Part shown: piece by piece, positions 46,414-56,945 of the stretch
Layout: each line of letters starts with the position of its first letter
Numbering within the stretch: the first letter of the stretch is position 1
The notes under the pieces: generated by a model
What the model saw: the letters and a program-made list of their open reading frames with translations, nothing else
Told to the model about the DNA's origin: nothing
The model's database searches: none
Made by a program: the position numbers and the translations under genes
NCBI GenBank assembly: GCA_943735955.1
Contig: OX030959.1
Location: 451,225-515,224 of the forward strand
Direction: 5' to 3'
Origin: Piscicola geometra
Taxonomy: Eukaryota > Annelida > Clitellata > Hirudinida > Piscicolidae
DNA: 64,000 nt

Positions 46414-48673
46414 CTCATTGTTTATTGGGATCGACTGTAATTTAATGGATCACCTATTTATTTCATTTATTTACTATCATTTGAAGTGGTGATCTGGACA
46501 GTGGAGAATATTTTTGTATGTTTATCACCTGAAAAGACGATTCTTTGTCGTTTTTCTGTGCCGTAAAGTAACACAGGAAGCTCACGATGTTATTAATTCC
46601 GTTTCTCGCATAAATGATTAAATTTCCAAATAGTTTTTAGTGCGCTTTCATATAATAATGTTAATCTAAACCATTTGGGTGCTGGAATAATAAATAATCA
46701 AGCTTATTGTTAGAAGAAGTGGGTAGGGCATGTAGAATGATCTAATTTATATTTAAATAAGTTGCAGACTCACCTCTCAAACGTTACGAAATTGCGTGTC
46801 GTGATTGCACGCTACATGAATGCTATGAGCGGCTTAGTATCAAGGAAACAGTAAAAACACTGAATTCTGTTAGGAAACCACACCTTTTTGCCCTATCTTG
46901 AGCAGTAAAAGCTATAGTTTTAATTGTTAAATTCCTATCGTGTAATCAGGTTATCTCGGCTTAATTGAGGCATGTAGTAAGGGCTGTGTGTGCGGAGGCG
47001 TGCTGCGTTGATTTAGTGGAGAGTTTAACGTTGATTTATCGATGCCGTTGTTGGGCAAATAATGCCAACGAAATTTAATTTAGTGAATGTAATTGTCTTT
47101 ATTTGATAAATAAATTTAAAGTTTTAGTTTTTGAGAAATTGTCTTGCACAAATATGTATTGCGTTATTACCTTTCGGATGCTAGTTTGCTCACAAGACCT
47201 TATTGAGTTGAAATGCCAAGTCTCTAAAGTCCCGTTAAATGTATTTCCAAATCTTAAAAAATTATTGTATTTAAAAAAAGCCATCTAGACAAAAGTTTAC
47301 TTTTTAGGTTAATTATGATAAAATAATTAAAATAAAATGAATAAATAATAAGTTTAATTGCGAGATTTAAATGATTGATTTAATGTTCTTGCACCGGCGG
47401 TCAGACGAGTGAGCTGGCTGGCCCCCAGGGAGTGTAACGAGATAAGACACCCATGATCGATCGCCCGTGTGCCTGACCCCACCCTGCCTTCATTCGTCTT
47501 GCAAAAGTAAACTTTCAGTCTAAATGTAAAATAAGATTTGAAAAGTATAATTATATTTGCAAAGAAAAAAGACTCGAGCAAAGATAATTTGGATTTCTGA
47601 AATAGACGGCTATCCCCTTGGTAGGAGTTGTGAGATTCATTGCTTTGTAGGCTATTTCGACCGATTTTCATTACACAGTTCTATATGCGAACCAAAAAAA
47701 TGGAATTCTGAAAAAACACTGAACTGTAGTATAAGTTATAAAAACTAACTTTTCAAATAATACAATTTCAGTATAAAATCATTGAAAAACTGAAATCACA
47801 CATTTCATTTTTTTATATAATAAAAAGTATGAAAACCAAAGAAATTCCATTGCAATTCACTCACAAATTCAATCTCATTTAATCTATCCACAATCCTAAA
47901 TGACTTTTGTTTCGCCGGTCTCCCTTCAAATTAAAAAAGGGTTAGATGCCTCACAGCTACTTTTAACTATTCTATACGCCTAATTTGATTTGAAAATCCT
48001 TCCATTTATTTTTATAATCTTGGATTTTTGTGAAAATTCTATACCGATCTTTGAACTATAGTCTCAGGTTATAATATACTTTAAATGTTGTATAAAATTC
48101 AAATACAATTTTTACAATGATTTTTTCTTATAAAAAGCACTGTAAGATTCAATAAAAACCAGCTTAAAGAATTTAATGAGACGTGGAAAATGGCAAGAGA
48201 CACGTTTGCGTATACACCCACTTAAACGAGATGATGTTTCCCATAAAACGAGATGCAAACGTAGGGTTGGTCGTAATGTGAAAGGGCCTAAGAATAAAAT
48301 TGCGAAATTATGCCTTAAAAGCTGCAAATAAGTTTTCTCCTATTAGAGATTATTCATTTTCGAAAAAATTATATCTGATGTGTTTCTTAACTTCATTAGA
48401 TTCTCATAATCGAAAAATAATTTAAATATTTTTCGTCGAAATTTTACTTTGGAAAAGTGTAATCAAATTTTGTTAAAATAGTAAGTAATTTAAACTTTTT
48501 ATTTTCAAAAAAATAATAGTGCAAATACGATTAAAATAACCTAATAATATGGCACAAAGTTGAAGATAACTTGATTATATGCTTGAAGAGATATTGAAAA
48601 TAAATGTTTACAGCCTCGACAATCAATCTAGTCCGCATTTGTACACCGTCCCTCTAATTACACTTTAACGTTC
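46414..48673. other. Intergenic stretch between the hnRNP gene and the homeodomain-like exons
   Basis: AT-rich DNA apart from a short less AT-rich island at about 47385-47510. On the minus strand that island has an open peptide piece (GTRAIDHGCLISLHSLGA) with splice-like ends, but no known family. Nothing else was recognised. Confidence 0.55.
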
Positions 48674-48679
48674 TTTATT
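48674..48679 (-). promoter_or_regulatory. Polyadenylation signal after the homeodomain-like terminal exon
   Basis: AATAAA on the minus strand lies 14 nt after the TAA stop at 48695-48693. Confidence 0.4.
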
Positions 48680-48692
48680 TCAAAGCTGTTAA

Positions 48693-49392
48693 TTACTGGT
48701 CGAACATGGGCTGGAATGTCGAGAATTTTGATTGGTTAATCATGGTGGTGACGTCAGGGGCTTTGATCCAATCAGACGCGGTGTAGCAGTGGTGGTTGTG
48801 GTGGAAAGGACACGTGGTTTTTGTGTCGTCATAGTTTTTGTTGTTGATGTTGGCACTGTTGCAACAAACCTCGTTGAAGGAGTTGGGAACGTGTTGAGGG
48901 AGGTTGTACGCCTGGGGGTCGTGGTGGAGTTCTTTGTTGGCAATGGTGGTGGAAGAAAGGTCAGCTTTGTCCGTCAGTATGGAAGGACATGGCCTGAAGG
49001 GGTGGTGCATGTGTGGCGCTGGAAAATGAAAAGAATAGTGGTTGTCTCAAAAATTGAGAAAAAAAAATTAGTAAGAGTTTTTTTAATTTAATATTCTAAA
49101 AATCTGGCAATCTTGAACATGAATTAACCTATCAAAGTAAATTCAAGAAAATTGTTTAAACATTTTCAAAAAAAAGTTTAAAACACGAAATAATTGACAA
49201 AACCTGAAACAATCACCCGCATCTCCACTGTGCGACAAGCATTGCGGCTGCTGCGACGAGTAATACGCTCCCAAAATGGCTGAATTGTCGACGTCAGCCA
49301 CAACTGCTGTAGCTGCTGGAGTGGCTGCTAGATAGCCAGAAGCAGTGGCCATGTTGGGAGAGTGCTCGTCTTGTCTTTGCTGGCGCCATTTT
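48693..49392 (-). CDS. Two terminal exons of an unplaced protein, perhaps a homeobox gene
   Basis: On the minus strand exon 49392-49217 (acceptor AACAG, donor GTGATT) joins exon 49018-48693 in phase 1 and ends at a TAA stop. The first exon enters in phase 2 and begins with KWRQQRQDEH, which resembles the last residues of a homeodomain (…NRRAKWR.Q). That would put an intron inside codon 54 of the homeodomain. Ala-rich sequence follows (GYLAATPAATAVVADV), and then an Asn/His/Pro-rich tail of the sort common in transcription factors, ending FQPMFDQ. AATAAA 14 nt after the stop supports a true 3' end. No exon with the rest of a homeodomain was found in the window, so the assignment rests on about six residues and may be wrong. 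A donor four codons downstream in phase 2 was rejected because it reads into a stop. Confidence 0.4.
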
Positions 49393-49605
49393 CTGTTTAA
49401 GAAAAATAAGGGACATTGGTAATCATTAAAGTCTTGCAGAGTCTTCATTCAGCTCTTATTTGAGTCAATCAGAATAACTTAGTTTTTCAACACATTTTTA
49501 TTAAAAAATTCTTTTTATAAAAAGTATTTAAATAATATTTTATTTCGTTTCTATTAACATAATTTCCACTCTCAATTCTTACATCTTATACACCTTCGTT
49601 ATAAT

Positions 49606-49765
49606 GCTCATCCTCATCATCATCATCAACCTCATCATCATCATCATCCTCATTATCATCATCATCATCCTCATTATCATCATCATCATCTTCATCATCA
49701 ACCTCATCATTATCATCCTCATCCTCATCATCATCCTCATCATCATCCTCATCATCATCTCGAGA
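49606..49765. repeat. (TCA)n/(TCC)n trinucleotide repeat
   Basis: Repeated ATC/TCC triplets run for about 160 bp with few interruptions. Ile-rich, Asp-rich and Met-rich open frames across it are artefacts. Confidence 0.9.
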
Positions 49766-51384
49766 TTCATCATGATGCAATCCATGATTAGCCTCTCAAC
49801 TCCAGCAATGTCGCCTACATAACTTCAATTGCAGAGATGACAATTAGGAGAGTGCTGGACCAGGGAACAGTGCATAAATCCAATTTGAGAATGCCAATAA
49901 CAATACAATATTAGGACCCACTTCGAATGAGAAATATCGTTTAGAAGAAGATGCCGCTTTAAATGGCATGATGCTGAGGCATCAAAGACAGCATAGAGAG
50001 GGTTAAGAATGCGAAGAACAAGCGTTTCAATGCGAAACAACCAATTTGATTATAATGGCGTGACCCTGAAAGCTTACAGAACACAATGCAGGTCTGTGGT
50101 GACTGTCTTTACTGGGAGAAGTCACGAAAAGGAAATGGAAGAAAAGCAGTCTGAGTAAATGTTTAAATAAATAAGAATAAAAAGCATTTCGTGGTGTGAA
50201 AAGACCAGAGGTTAAATGGGACAAGGTCGAAGTGATGAAAAATCATCAGCGGTTCTTTTGCAATACAAACTTGTGTGATGCTTCTCAGTGCAATGTTTGC
50301 AGTGTTAATTTAATGGTTGCAACTGTATAGTAGTTGCCTGAGAAGTTTTTTTAGTTGTCTCAGTGTGATTTGGTTGCATTTGCTTCTGAAGGAGTAATGA
50401 AAATGCCTTTGATGCATTGCTCACGCCAAGATTCCAAAGCGCAGAAGCGTGAAATGATGGGAAGAAAAGGTGAGGTGTTAAGATCATTATTGCGTTTAAG
50501 ACTTTGCCAAAATTGAAAATACTAAAATTTCATTTTTCGCGGAAGTGTTTTTAACAATAAAAAGTTTATATTTCCTTTGAACATGAAAATGATGTTTAGG
50601 AGTGAAGTGTGGGAATCTGCTTGTGTGGGGAGGTTGTGAGGCGTAAGAAGCTTCTTAGGAAGGGTGTAACTACAAAATCAGAATCTATTTGGAAATAAAA
50701 CGTATTTAAACAGAAGTGTCCCAAGTAAACTAACTTTCACGCATTTAAAACACACCCAAGCCAACAAACACACACACACAGACACTTTCGGAATACTAAA
50801 TACAAGCAGACACATACATACAGACAAAAAGCGAGATACAAAGACAAAGTCACACAAATCAGAGGATGGACAACAGGAGCCTGATGTACGACATGCAAAC
50901 GACGACCACGCCACGAGGCATTCACGAACCTCCCGCCTGTTAGGCAGCTCTATGCAGCATGAAAACACACAAACTTTAACGAAAACATTTATTTACACAT
51001 ACATAACAATTCAAACTTTTAAAAATTATTTGAGCAAAATGACACACATGCACACAAACATTCAAGCACACAAAGACAAAGATGCGCACAATGAACAGAC
51101 ATCCAATTAGGCGAGCCATGTCTCGCAAAATTAAGTGATATCTTAACGCTATATAAATTCTTTGCAAAAATCTTCCGCGATAATTTTGAAAAACTAACTA
51201 AAAATGTATAAAAAGCCTGAAAAGAAATTAAAAACATTTGTAAAAACTTAAAATTTAATGTAAAAAATGTGCAAAAAGAATTTTAGAAAATCAAGGAATG
51301 TAAAATCACGAGCGAGCTCAAGTAGATGCCATACTAATTGCAACGCTGCCGAAGAAGACGTCTGCATGATGCGCCTCTTGATTG

Positions 51385-51620
51385 TGGTGGCGCTTGTGTC
51401 GTGGTGGTGGTGGTGGCGCTTGTCGTGGTGGTGGTGGTGGCGCTTGTGGTGGTGGTGATGCTTGTGTCGTGGTGGTGGTGGTGGTGGCGCTTGTGTCGTG
51501 GTGGTGGTGGTGGCGCTTGTGTCGTGGTGGTGGTGGTGGTGGTGGTGGCGCTTGTGTCGTGGTGGTGGTGGTGGTGGTGGTGCTTGTGTCGTGGTGGTGG
51601 TGGTGGTGGTGGTGGTGATA
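51385..51620. repeat. GGT-rich minisatellite with GCGCTTGTGTCG spacer
   Basis: Blocks of (GTG)n of varying length are separated by a GCGCTTGTGTCG- or GCTTGTGTCG-type spacer repeated at least seven times. Both strands stay open (Trp/Val-rich, His/Pro/Thr-rich); these frames are artefacts. Confidence 0.9.
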
Positions 51621-51936
51621 GGAGGGGTAGGGTGATGATGTGAAAGAAATGGTGTGATGATGACGTGGAAGGAATGGTGTGATAATGATGCTGAGATGTC
51701 TATCACGATGATGATTATGTTGCAGTGATGATGAAGTTGACAGTGAAGAGAATGATGAATTGGAAACGAAAAAGAAAAAAACATTGATGAAAATAATAAT
51801 CAAACGCGAAAAGAGAATGGAAAAGCTTGATGACAATTAAGCGACTGTTGTTAATGAAAATGTTTTTCGAGAGAATGTGTCACTGTGATGAAAGATGGAC
51901 ATTTATTCGGCCAAAATCAAAGTTGGAAAGTTTTCT

Positions 51937-51987
51937 GCAAAGAATATAATGCTCTACTTGCATGCAGTGATGCATTATATTCTTCGC
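51937..51987. repeat. 16-bp inverted repeat with a 19-nt loop
   Basis: Arms 51937-51952 and 51972-51987 (GCAAAGAATATAATGC and its near complement) pair with one mismatch. The loop contains the palindrome GCATGC. It could fold as a hairpin; its role is unknown. Confidence 0.6.
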
Positions 51988-52104
51988 AACATTCTGAATG
52001 AAAAAGAACATTTTGAAATATTTGAAATAGAAATGCTTTAAACTACAGAATCGGGTCCATTGTTGTTACTCCGACGTAGTGAAAACGAATAAATGAATAA
52101 AACA

Positions 52105-52325
52105 AATAATGAATAATACTATGTATTACTATATAATATTACTATATAATAATACTATGTATTACTATATAATATTACTATATAATAATACTATGTATTA
52201 CTATATAATATTACTATATAATAATACTATGTATTACTATATAATATTACTATATAATAATACTATGTATTACTATATAATAATTCTATGTATTACTATA
52301 TAATAATTCTGTATAATAATACTAT
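52105..52325. repeat. 36-bp AT-rich tandem repeat
   Basis: The word CTATGTATTACTATATAATA recurs at 36-bp steps (ATGT at 52121, 52157, 52193, 52229 and 52265) and then decays. The array ends about 75 bp before the piggyBac left end. The open frame over it has a 12-residue period and is an artefact. Confidence 0.9.
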
Positions 52326-52402
52326 GAAAAGACCGATAAAGGCTTGCACTGTATGTCAGGGTGGACGCATTGAAGACTTCAAAGTTATAATGGCGCTCTT
52401 AA

Positions 52403-54189
52403 CCCATTAACGCATACTGTCCTTTTTTAAGGACAGCAATAAAAAGTTTTTTTTATAATAGTTATCTTGATTATATTTATTATCTTTGCAACTAATCCTG
52501 TTCTATATAAACTGAAGTCTTTGTTTAAAAAAATTTTGGTGATTTGAAATTGATAGATTGTTTCGATATTCTGATTTTTCGAGGCGATAACTAAATTTTT
52601 TGTGTTTTTGTCATGGCTCATGAAAAAAAATTATTTATAATTTTATTTAATGTCTACCATTCATAATTTATAACATTATTTTATTGTTATTCATTCTTAT
52701 ATCTTATTTTAAAATAAATTTCATTTTACATGTAATATTATTTCCAAAAACTGTGTTTTATTGAGTGTCCTTTTTTAAGGACGCTATGCAGTAATACTGA
52801 TGGTAAAAACAATTATTTTCAGATTCGCTCTTCATGAAGTCATTAGTATTTTGGAAGATGACAATGATTTCTTTTCAGCAGATATAGACATTATTCCTCC
52901 TACTGACCCAAACTGCTCTGATGAGGATAGTGGACCCGAAGATGGTGAAGGTACCCTAGATAATTTATCAAGAAACCAGCTAAATGCAGAAGCAGAAATA
53001 GTAATTTCCAAAATTGGGGAAGAGAAAACCACTATAAGTAGAGAAGAAACTGCTGTAAAAAGGCCAGCTAAAAAAAAGTAAAATTGATCGGAGATGGACC
53101 AAAAAAGACATTACTACTGGATTATTGGCAGATAATAGTTCAGAGAACAAACCAAATTTAGAAAACATGTCTCCTCTCACATTGGTTAATTTATTTTTGG
53201 ATGTACCAGTCATCAAGCTAATAACAGACATGTCAAATTTATATGACAGCCAAAAACTAAAACAGCTGAATGCTACTGAAAATGAATATAGAGTGGTGCT
53301 GGCTTTACTCATGCTTTCAGGTTATGTTCCTTTGGCCAACCGCAGGATGTACTGGGAACAGAGCGACGATGTACACAATCTAGCTGTAAGACTGTCAACA
53401 GATTTGAAGAGTTATTAAGATATTTGCATTGCAATGACAACGAGAAAATTAATAAGTTAGACAAGATGGCCAAAGTGCGTCCATTATTTGATGCTATGAA
53501 TGAAAGATTTCTCAAATTTTGGCCCAAAGAATGTCATTTGGCGATTGATGAATCAATGGTTCCATATTATGGAAGGCATTCATCAAAACAGTTTATCAGA
53601 GGAAAACCCATAAGGTTTGGATATAAAGTTTGGTGCCTAAATAATAGGCTTGGGTATTTGGTAAACTGTTACCCGTATCAAGGAGCCTCGGAAGAGTTCA
53701 ATAGCGAATTAGGACTTGGTGGATCAGTGGTATCTAAACTAATAAAATGCTTACCAAAAGACACTCCATGTTATACTGAAATATTTATAATTTTTTCATA
53801 TGGTTTCAAACAGATCAAAAAAGAAAAAAAAGAATCCATGAATTTAGCTAAAAGCGTGTTGCAGATGTCCGATACGATGGAAAAGATCATTTTATTGGTA
53901 AAATTGAAGATGGCCAAAAAATAATGCAAGCAATGTGGAAAGAAAGTGGAAAAGAAATGCCTTGAATGTAATGTAGCTTTACATTTGGAGTGCTTCAGCA
54001 TCTACCATGAATCGTGATTACCGTCAGTAGCAATGCATAGTGTCCTTTTTAAAGGACATTTTTTATTTTCATTATAACTTTTTTTGTATAAAATATTTCA
54101 GACTAATTTTTTGATTTTATTTTTTAGAATCAGTTTTTCAATAAAATGTAAAAAAATTAATTAATTCCTTTGAGTCATGCGTTAATGGG
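52403..54189 (+). mobile_element. Degenerate piggyBac transposon with intact ends
   Basis: The element is 1,787 bp, flanked by TTAA at 52399-52402 and 54190-54193, the target duplication typical of piggyBac. Both ends carry the same 13-bp inverted repeat (CCCATTAACGCAT at 52403-52415, inverted at 54177-54189). Just inside the left end and twice more (52765-52784, 54041-54058) is a palindrome of the form GTCC-TTTTTTAA-GGAC. The transposase inside is broken into several frames. The length is short of a typical complete element (about 2.4 kb). It is probably non-autonomous; the matching ends and duplications suggest a fairly recent insertion. Confidence 0.95.
52800..54017 (+). pseudogene. Broken piggyBac transposase (DDE_Tnp_1_7 / PGBD type)
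   Basis: The parts are recognisable but lie in different frames. The acidic N-terminal part (52800-53081) has IDIIPPTDPNCSDEDSGPED and LSRNQLNAEAEIV. After a run of As the frame shifts to 53083-53418 (WTKKDI…, NEYRVVLALLMLSGYVPL). A second shift near 53390-53410 leads to 53409-53924, with NRFEELLRYLHC, LAIDESMVPYYGRHS (first catalytic Asp), GYKVWCLNN and YLVNCYPYQG. The region of the second and third catalytic Asp residues is lost or scrambled after about 53760. A third frame (about 53934-54017) keeps a Cys-rich end, CGKKVEKKCLECNVALHLEC, like the C-terminal zinc-binding domain of piggyBac transposases. The gene cannot make an active enzyme as it stands. Confidence 0.92.
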
Positions 54190-56719
54190 TTAATGCCAGG
54201 CTTAGAAGCCTTTTATAGCGCTCATTAGAGCGGTAAACTGAATAGGTCTGTGGCTTTGCGTCTGTAAGTGGAATAATGCTTGTGGAAAGTTGTCGTTAGG
54301 AGGCCTCGGAGACCTCGCTCGCTCACATTACGACCCTGTGGTGCTTTCCCTGTGCGAGATTTTCCCATTTGTGTCCTTTTGTGGCTTGAAAACTGCAAGA
54401 GAAAGTTTGATTTGTTTCGCACGCATCCATCAATGCAAGCTCTTGCTGCCCCCCTCCTCATGCACTTCCTCATTAGCGACTAATTGATTAATCGCACGGT
54501 GGCACAACAGGCGTTTGCATGCATCCATCAATTAAGGATGGCGTACTTGTGATGCTGCATCGACAAGCAAGCCCCAACATGAACCTCCCAATATCTGAGG
54601 CTGCTTCGACAGTTATTTATGCTCGTGTTTATTCTATTTATAAATGTTTTTTATGTATTACAAATATTTATCTTTATTAAAATTTAATGGTTATATTTTT
54701 CATTTTTATATTGCTTTCTTTTTTAAACTAATTTTAAAAAAATCTTGTTTCCCTAACTGTCGCCAAATCTTAAAAAGTGGAGAATGTTGACAAAATGTTA
54801 AAGCTATGCGTCTGAAATATTAATATGAATGTTTATGATGACGAATGAATACTCTCGCATGAAAGAATTGAAAAACTGAACTTTTTTAGTTTATGAATAG
54901 TTTAGAGGTTTAACTAGAGACGTGATGTTAAGTAAGGGAATGCATAATTGGAAGAGAAATAAAAGTGTAGAATTATAATTTTATGTTTTCAACTTGACGA
55001 AAGCATAGTTATAAAATGGGAACAAATGTTCGAGTTCACAGGTAATGTATGTAAGGAGGTTCTGATGGAATCAGAAAGGCTAAGGCCATCAAACGGCCAA
55101 ATGTCTTCAGAGGAGCGAGGGAACGGCAAATGGCAAAGTAATCAAAAAACGATTTTAATTGTTTTGAAAAATGCATTTAAAATTTAAATGCTAAAAAAAA
55201 GATGAAATAAAATAACAAAAAAGAAGCAGTTAGGAAAGTAGTAATAAGAGTTTTCAATTAAAATGTAAATCGTATGTAAAACAGCTTAAACTCCAAAGTT
55301 TTGAGTTTGGCATTGCTTTCAACATTGCCAATATATATGCATCAGCCTGAAAGATCGCAGAATACATCTCGAAATAATTAACAGAAAATCAGGCCTTAAT
55401 TAGGAAGTGACTATCAATAAATAATAAAAGAGTGACTTATCAAGTTTTGGAAAGCTAAAAAAAGATTTTGTGAAAAGGGAAAGGAAGCCAGAAGAAAACA
55501 ATCGGTCACTGACTCGTCTAGGAGATTTATAATTTGGCAAGGGAGGCTGGGAGGAAAGACTGGAGTGAAAAAGGGGTGTGACAAATGAATGAAGGAAGGG
55601 TGACAAATTGAAAGAGCAAGAGTGGTATGTGGAAGAAAGGAGGGTTAAAAGGGCGACAAGTAGAAGGATTCAGAGTGACAAGAAGACTCATTGGGGTGGA
55701 AAAAGAAATGAGAAGATATAGGTGACCTTCTAGAAACCATGGAGTGGAAGGAAAGACTTCAAGTTTTGATTACTTTAAAATATTTAAAAGCATATAAATT
55801 TTTTCTAAAAAATGTGTGCAATAAATTTTGTGTATAAATTTCTGAATTCTTTTATACAGAAATAAATTCCTAATAAGACAATAGAATACATTTCTGAGAA
55901 GACCTTGAAAGACTTTCAAGGCATAAAACATTTCAAAGAGATTTTTACCATTTTTGCCAAAAAATTTTGGAATAATTTTCAAAAATAAACTAGGCATATA
56001 AAACGCATTTGCAATCACTCAAAAACGTACATGAATAATTCAAGCCCAATAAACAAGACAATAACCTGTTCTGAGAATAGAAAAAAGGTGAAAAACAATT
56101 GTTTTAAATCGATGCCAAAACAATAGAAGGAAATAAAAATTTGTGCATAATGAAAAGATTCGAGAAATAAAAAATAAATCTTAATGATTTTAATTAAAGT
56201 GAATTGAAATCTTTTTATAAATTAAATTTTTTTAAATGATTTTATCGATGAATATTGCATGGTAAGCTTTATAAACGACGTCGACATGAGACGACGGACA
56301 TATTAAAATTACAAAACTAAAAATAAATTTAAATATTCAAAAAGTGCCGTTGTTGTTTTGAAGCAATGATAATGATGCTGATATGACTGATGGTCATAGT
56401 GATGATGGCGAAGTTGATGGAGAGAATAAAAATTAAGATAAAATGTTGATGAAGTGATGAGAATAATGAAAATATTTAAAAAACGATCACGAGATGTGGA
56501 TGAGAGAATGAACTGACTGCGATGCCTCTGCAGCTCCACACGCAGAAGACAAAACTGCGACAAACGCAAAGCTATATTTATGAAGACATCAATCGTTGCC
56601 TGTTCCGGATCTGGCCTTCCGATATTAAGCAATACAAAGTGTTTCTGCTTTCGTAACTTATCAATAAGAGCACGTGAATTGAATGTCTTCCAATGCATAA
56701 GGGGAAAATTTCTAATACG

Positions 56720-56945
56720 AATAGTAGTAGTAGAAGTGGTAGTAGGAAAGTCAGTTATTCTAGTATTATAAGTAGTAAAAGTAGTAGTTGAAGTTTAAAA
56801 AAATATATTAAAAAGTCACAGTACTAGTCCTAGTATAAGTATTGGCAGTAGTTGAAAGAGGTTTAGTTGAGAAGTGTTAGTAGTAGTAGTAGGAGTAGTA
56901 GTAGAGATAGTAGTAGAGGTAGTAGTAGAGGTAGTAGAAGCAGTA
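56720..56945. repeat. Interrupted (GTA)n/(AGT)n repeat
   Basis: Triplets of AGT/GTA recur with interruptions, densest at 56875-56945. Ser/Arg-rich open frames here are artefacts. Confidence 0.75.

Larger units (their letters stand above)
49393..52104. other. Non-coding stretch with several simple repeats
   Basis: This stretch would be upstream intron of the minus-strand homeodomain-like gene. It holds a TCA/CTC repeat, a CA-rich segment near 50750-50830, a GGT minisatellite and a 16-bp inverted repeat. No exon was recognised. Confidence 0.5.

Noticed and set aside
48740..48943. Thr-rich mucin-like frame on the minus strand
   Set aside because: It overlaps the terminal exon 49018-48693 in another frame. 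The chosen frame is the one that joins in phase to the upstream exon and ends just before a polyadenylation signal.
49579..49822. Asp-rich, Met-rich and Ile-rich open frames
   Set aside because: They are readings of the (TCA)n repeat in different frames.
51248..51836. His/Thr/Pro-rich and Trp/Val-rich open frames of 100-178 codons
   Set aside because: They are readings of the GGT minisatellite on the two strands.
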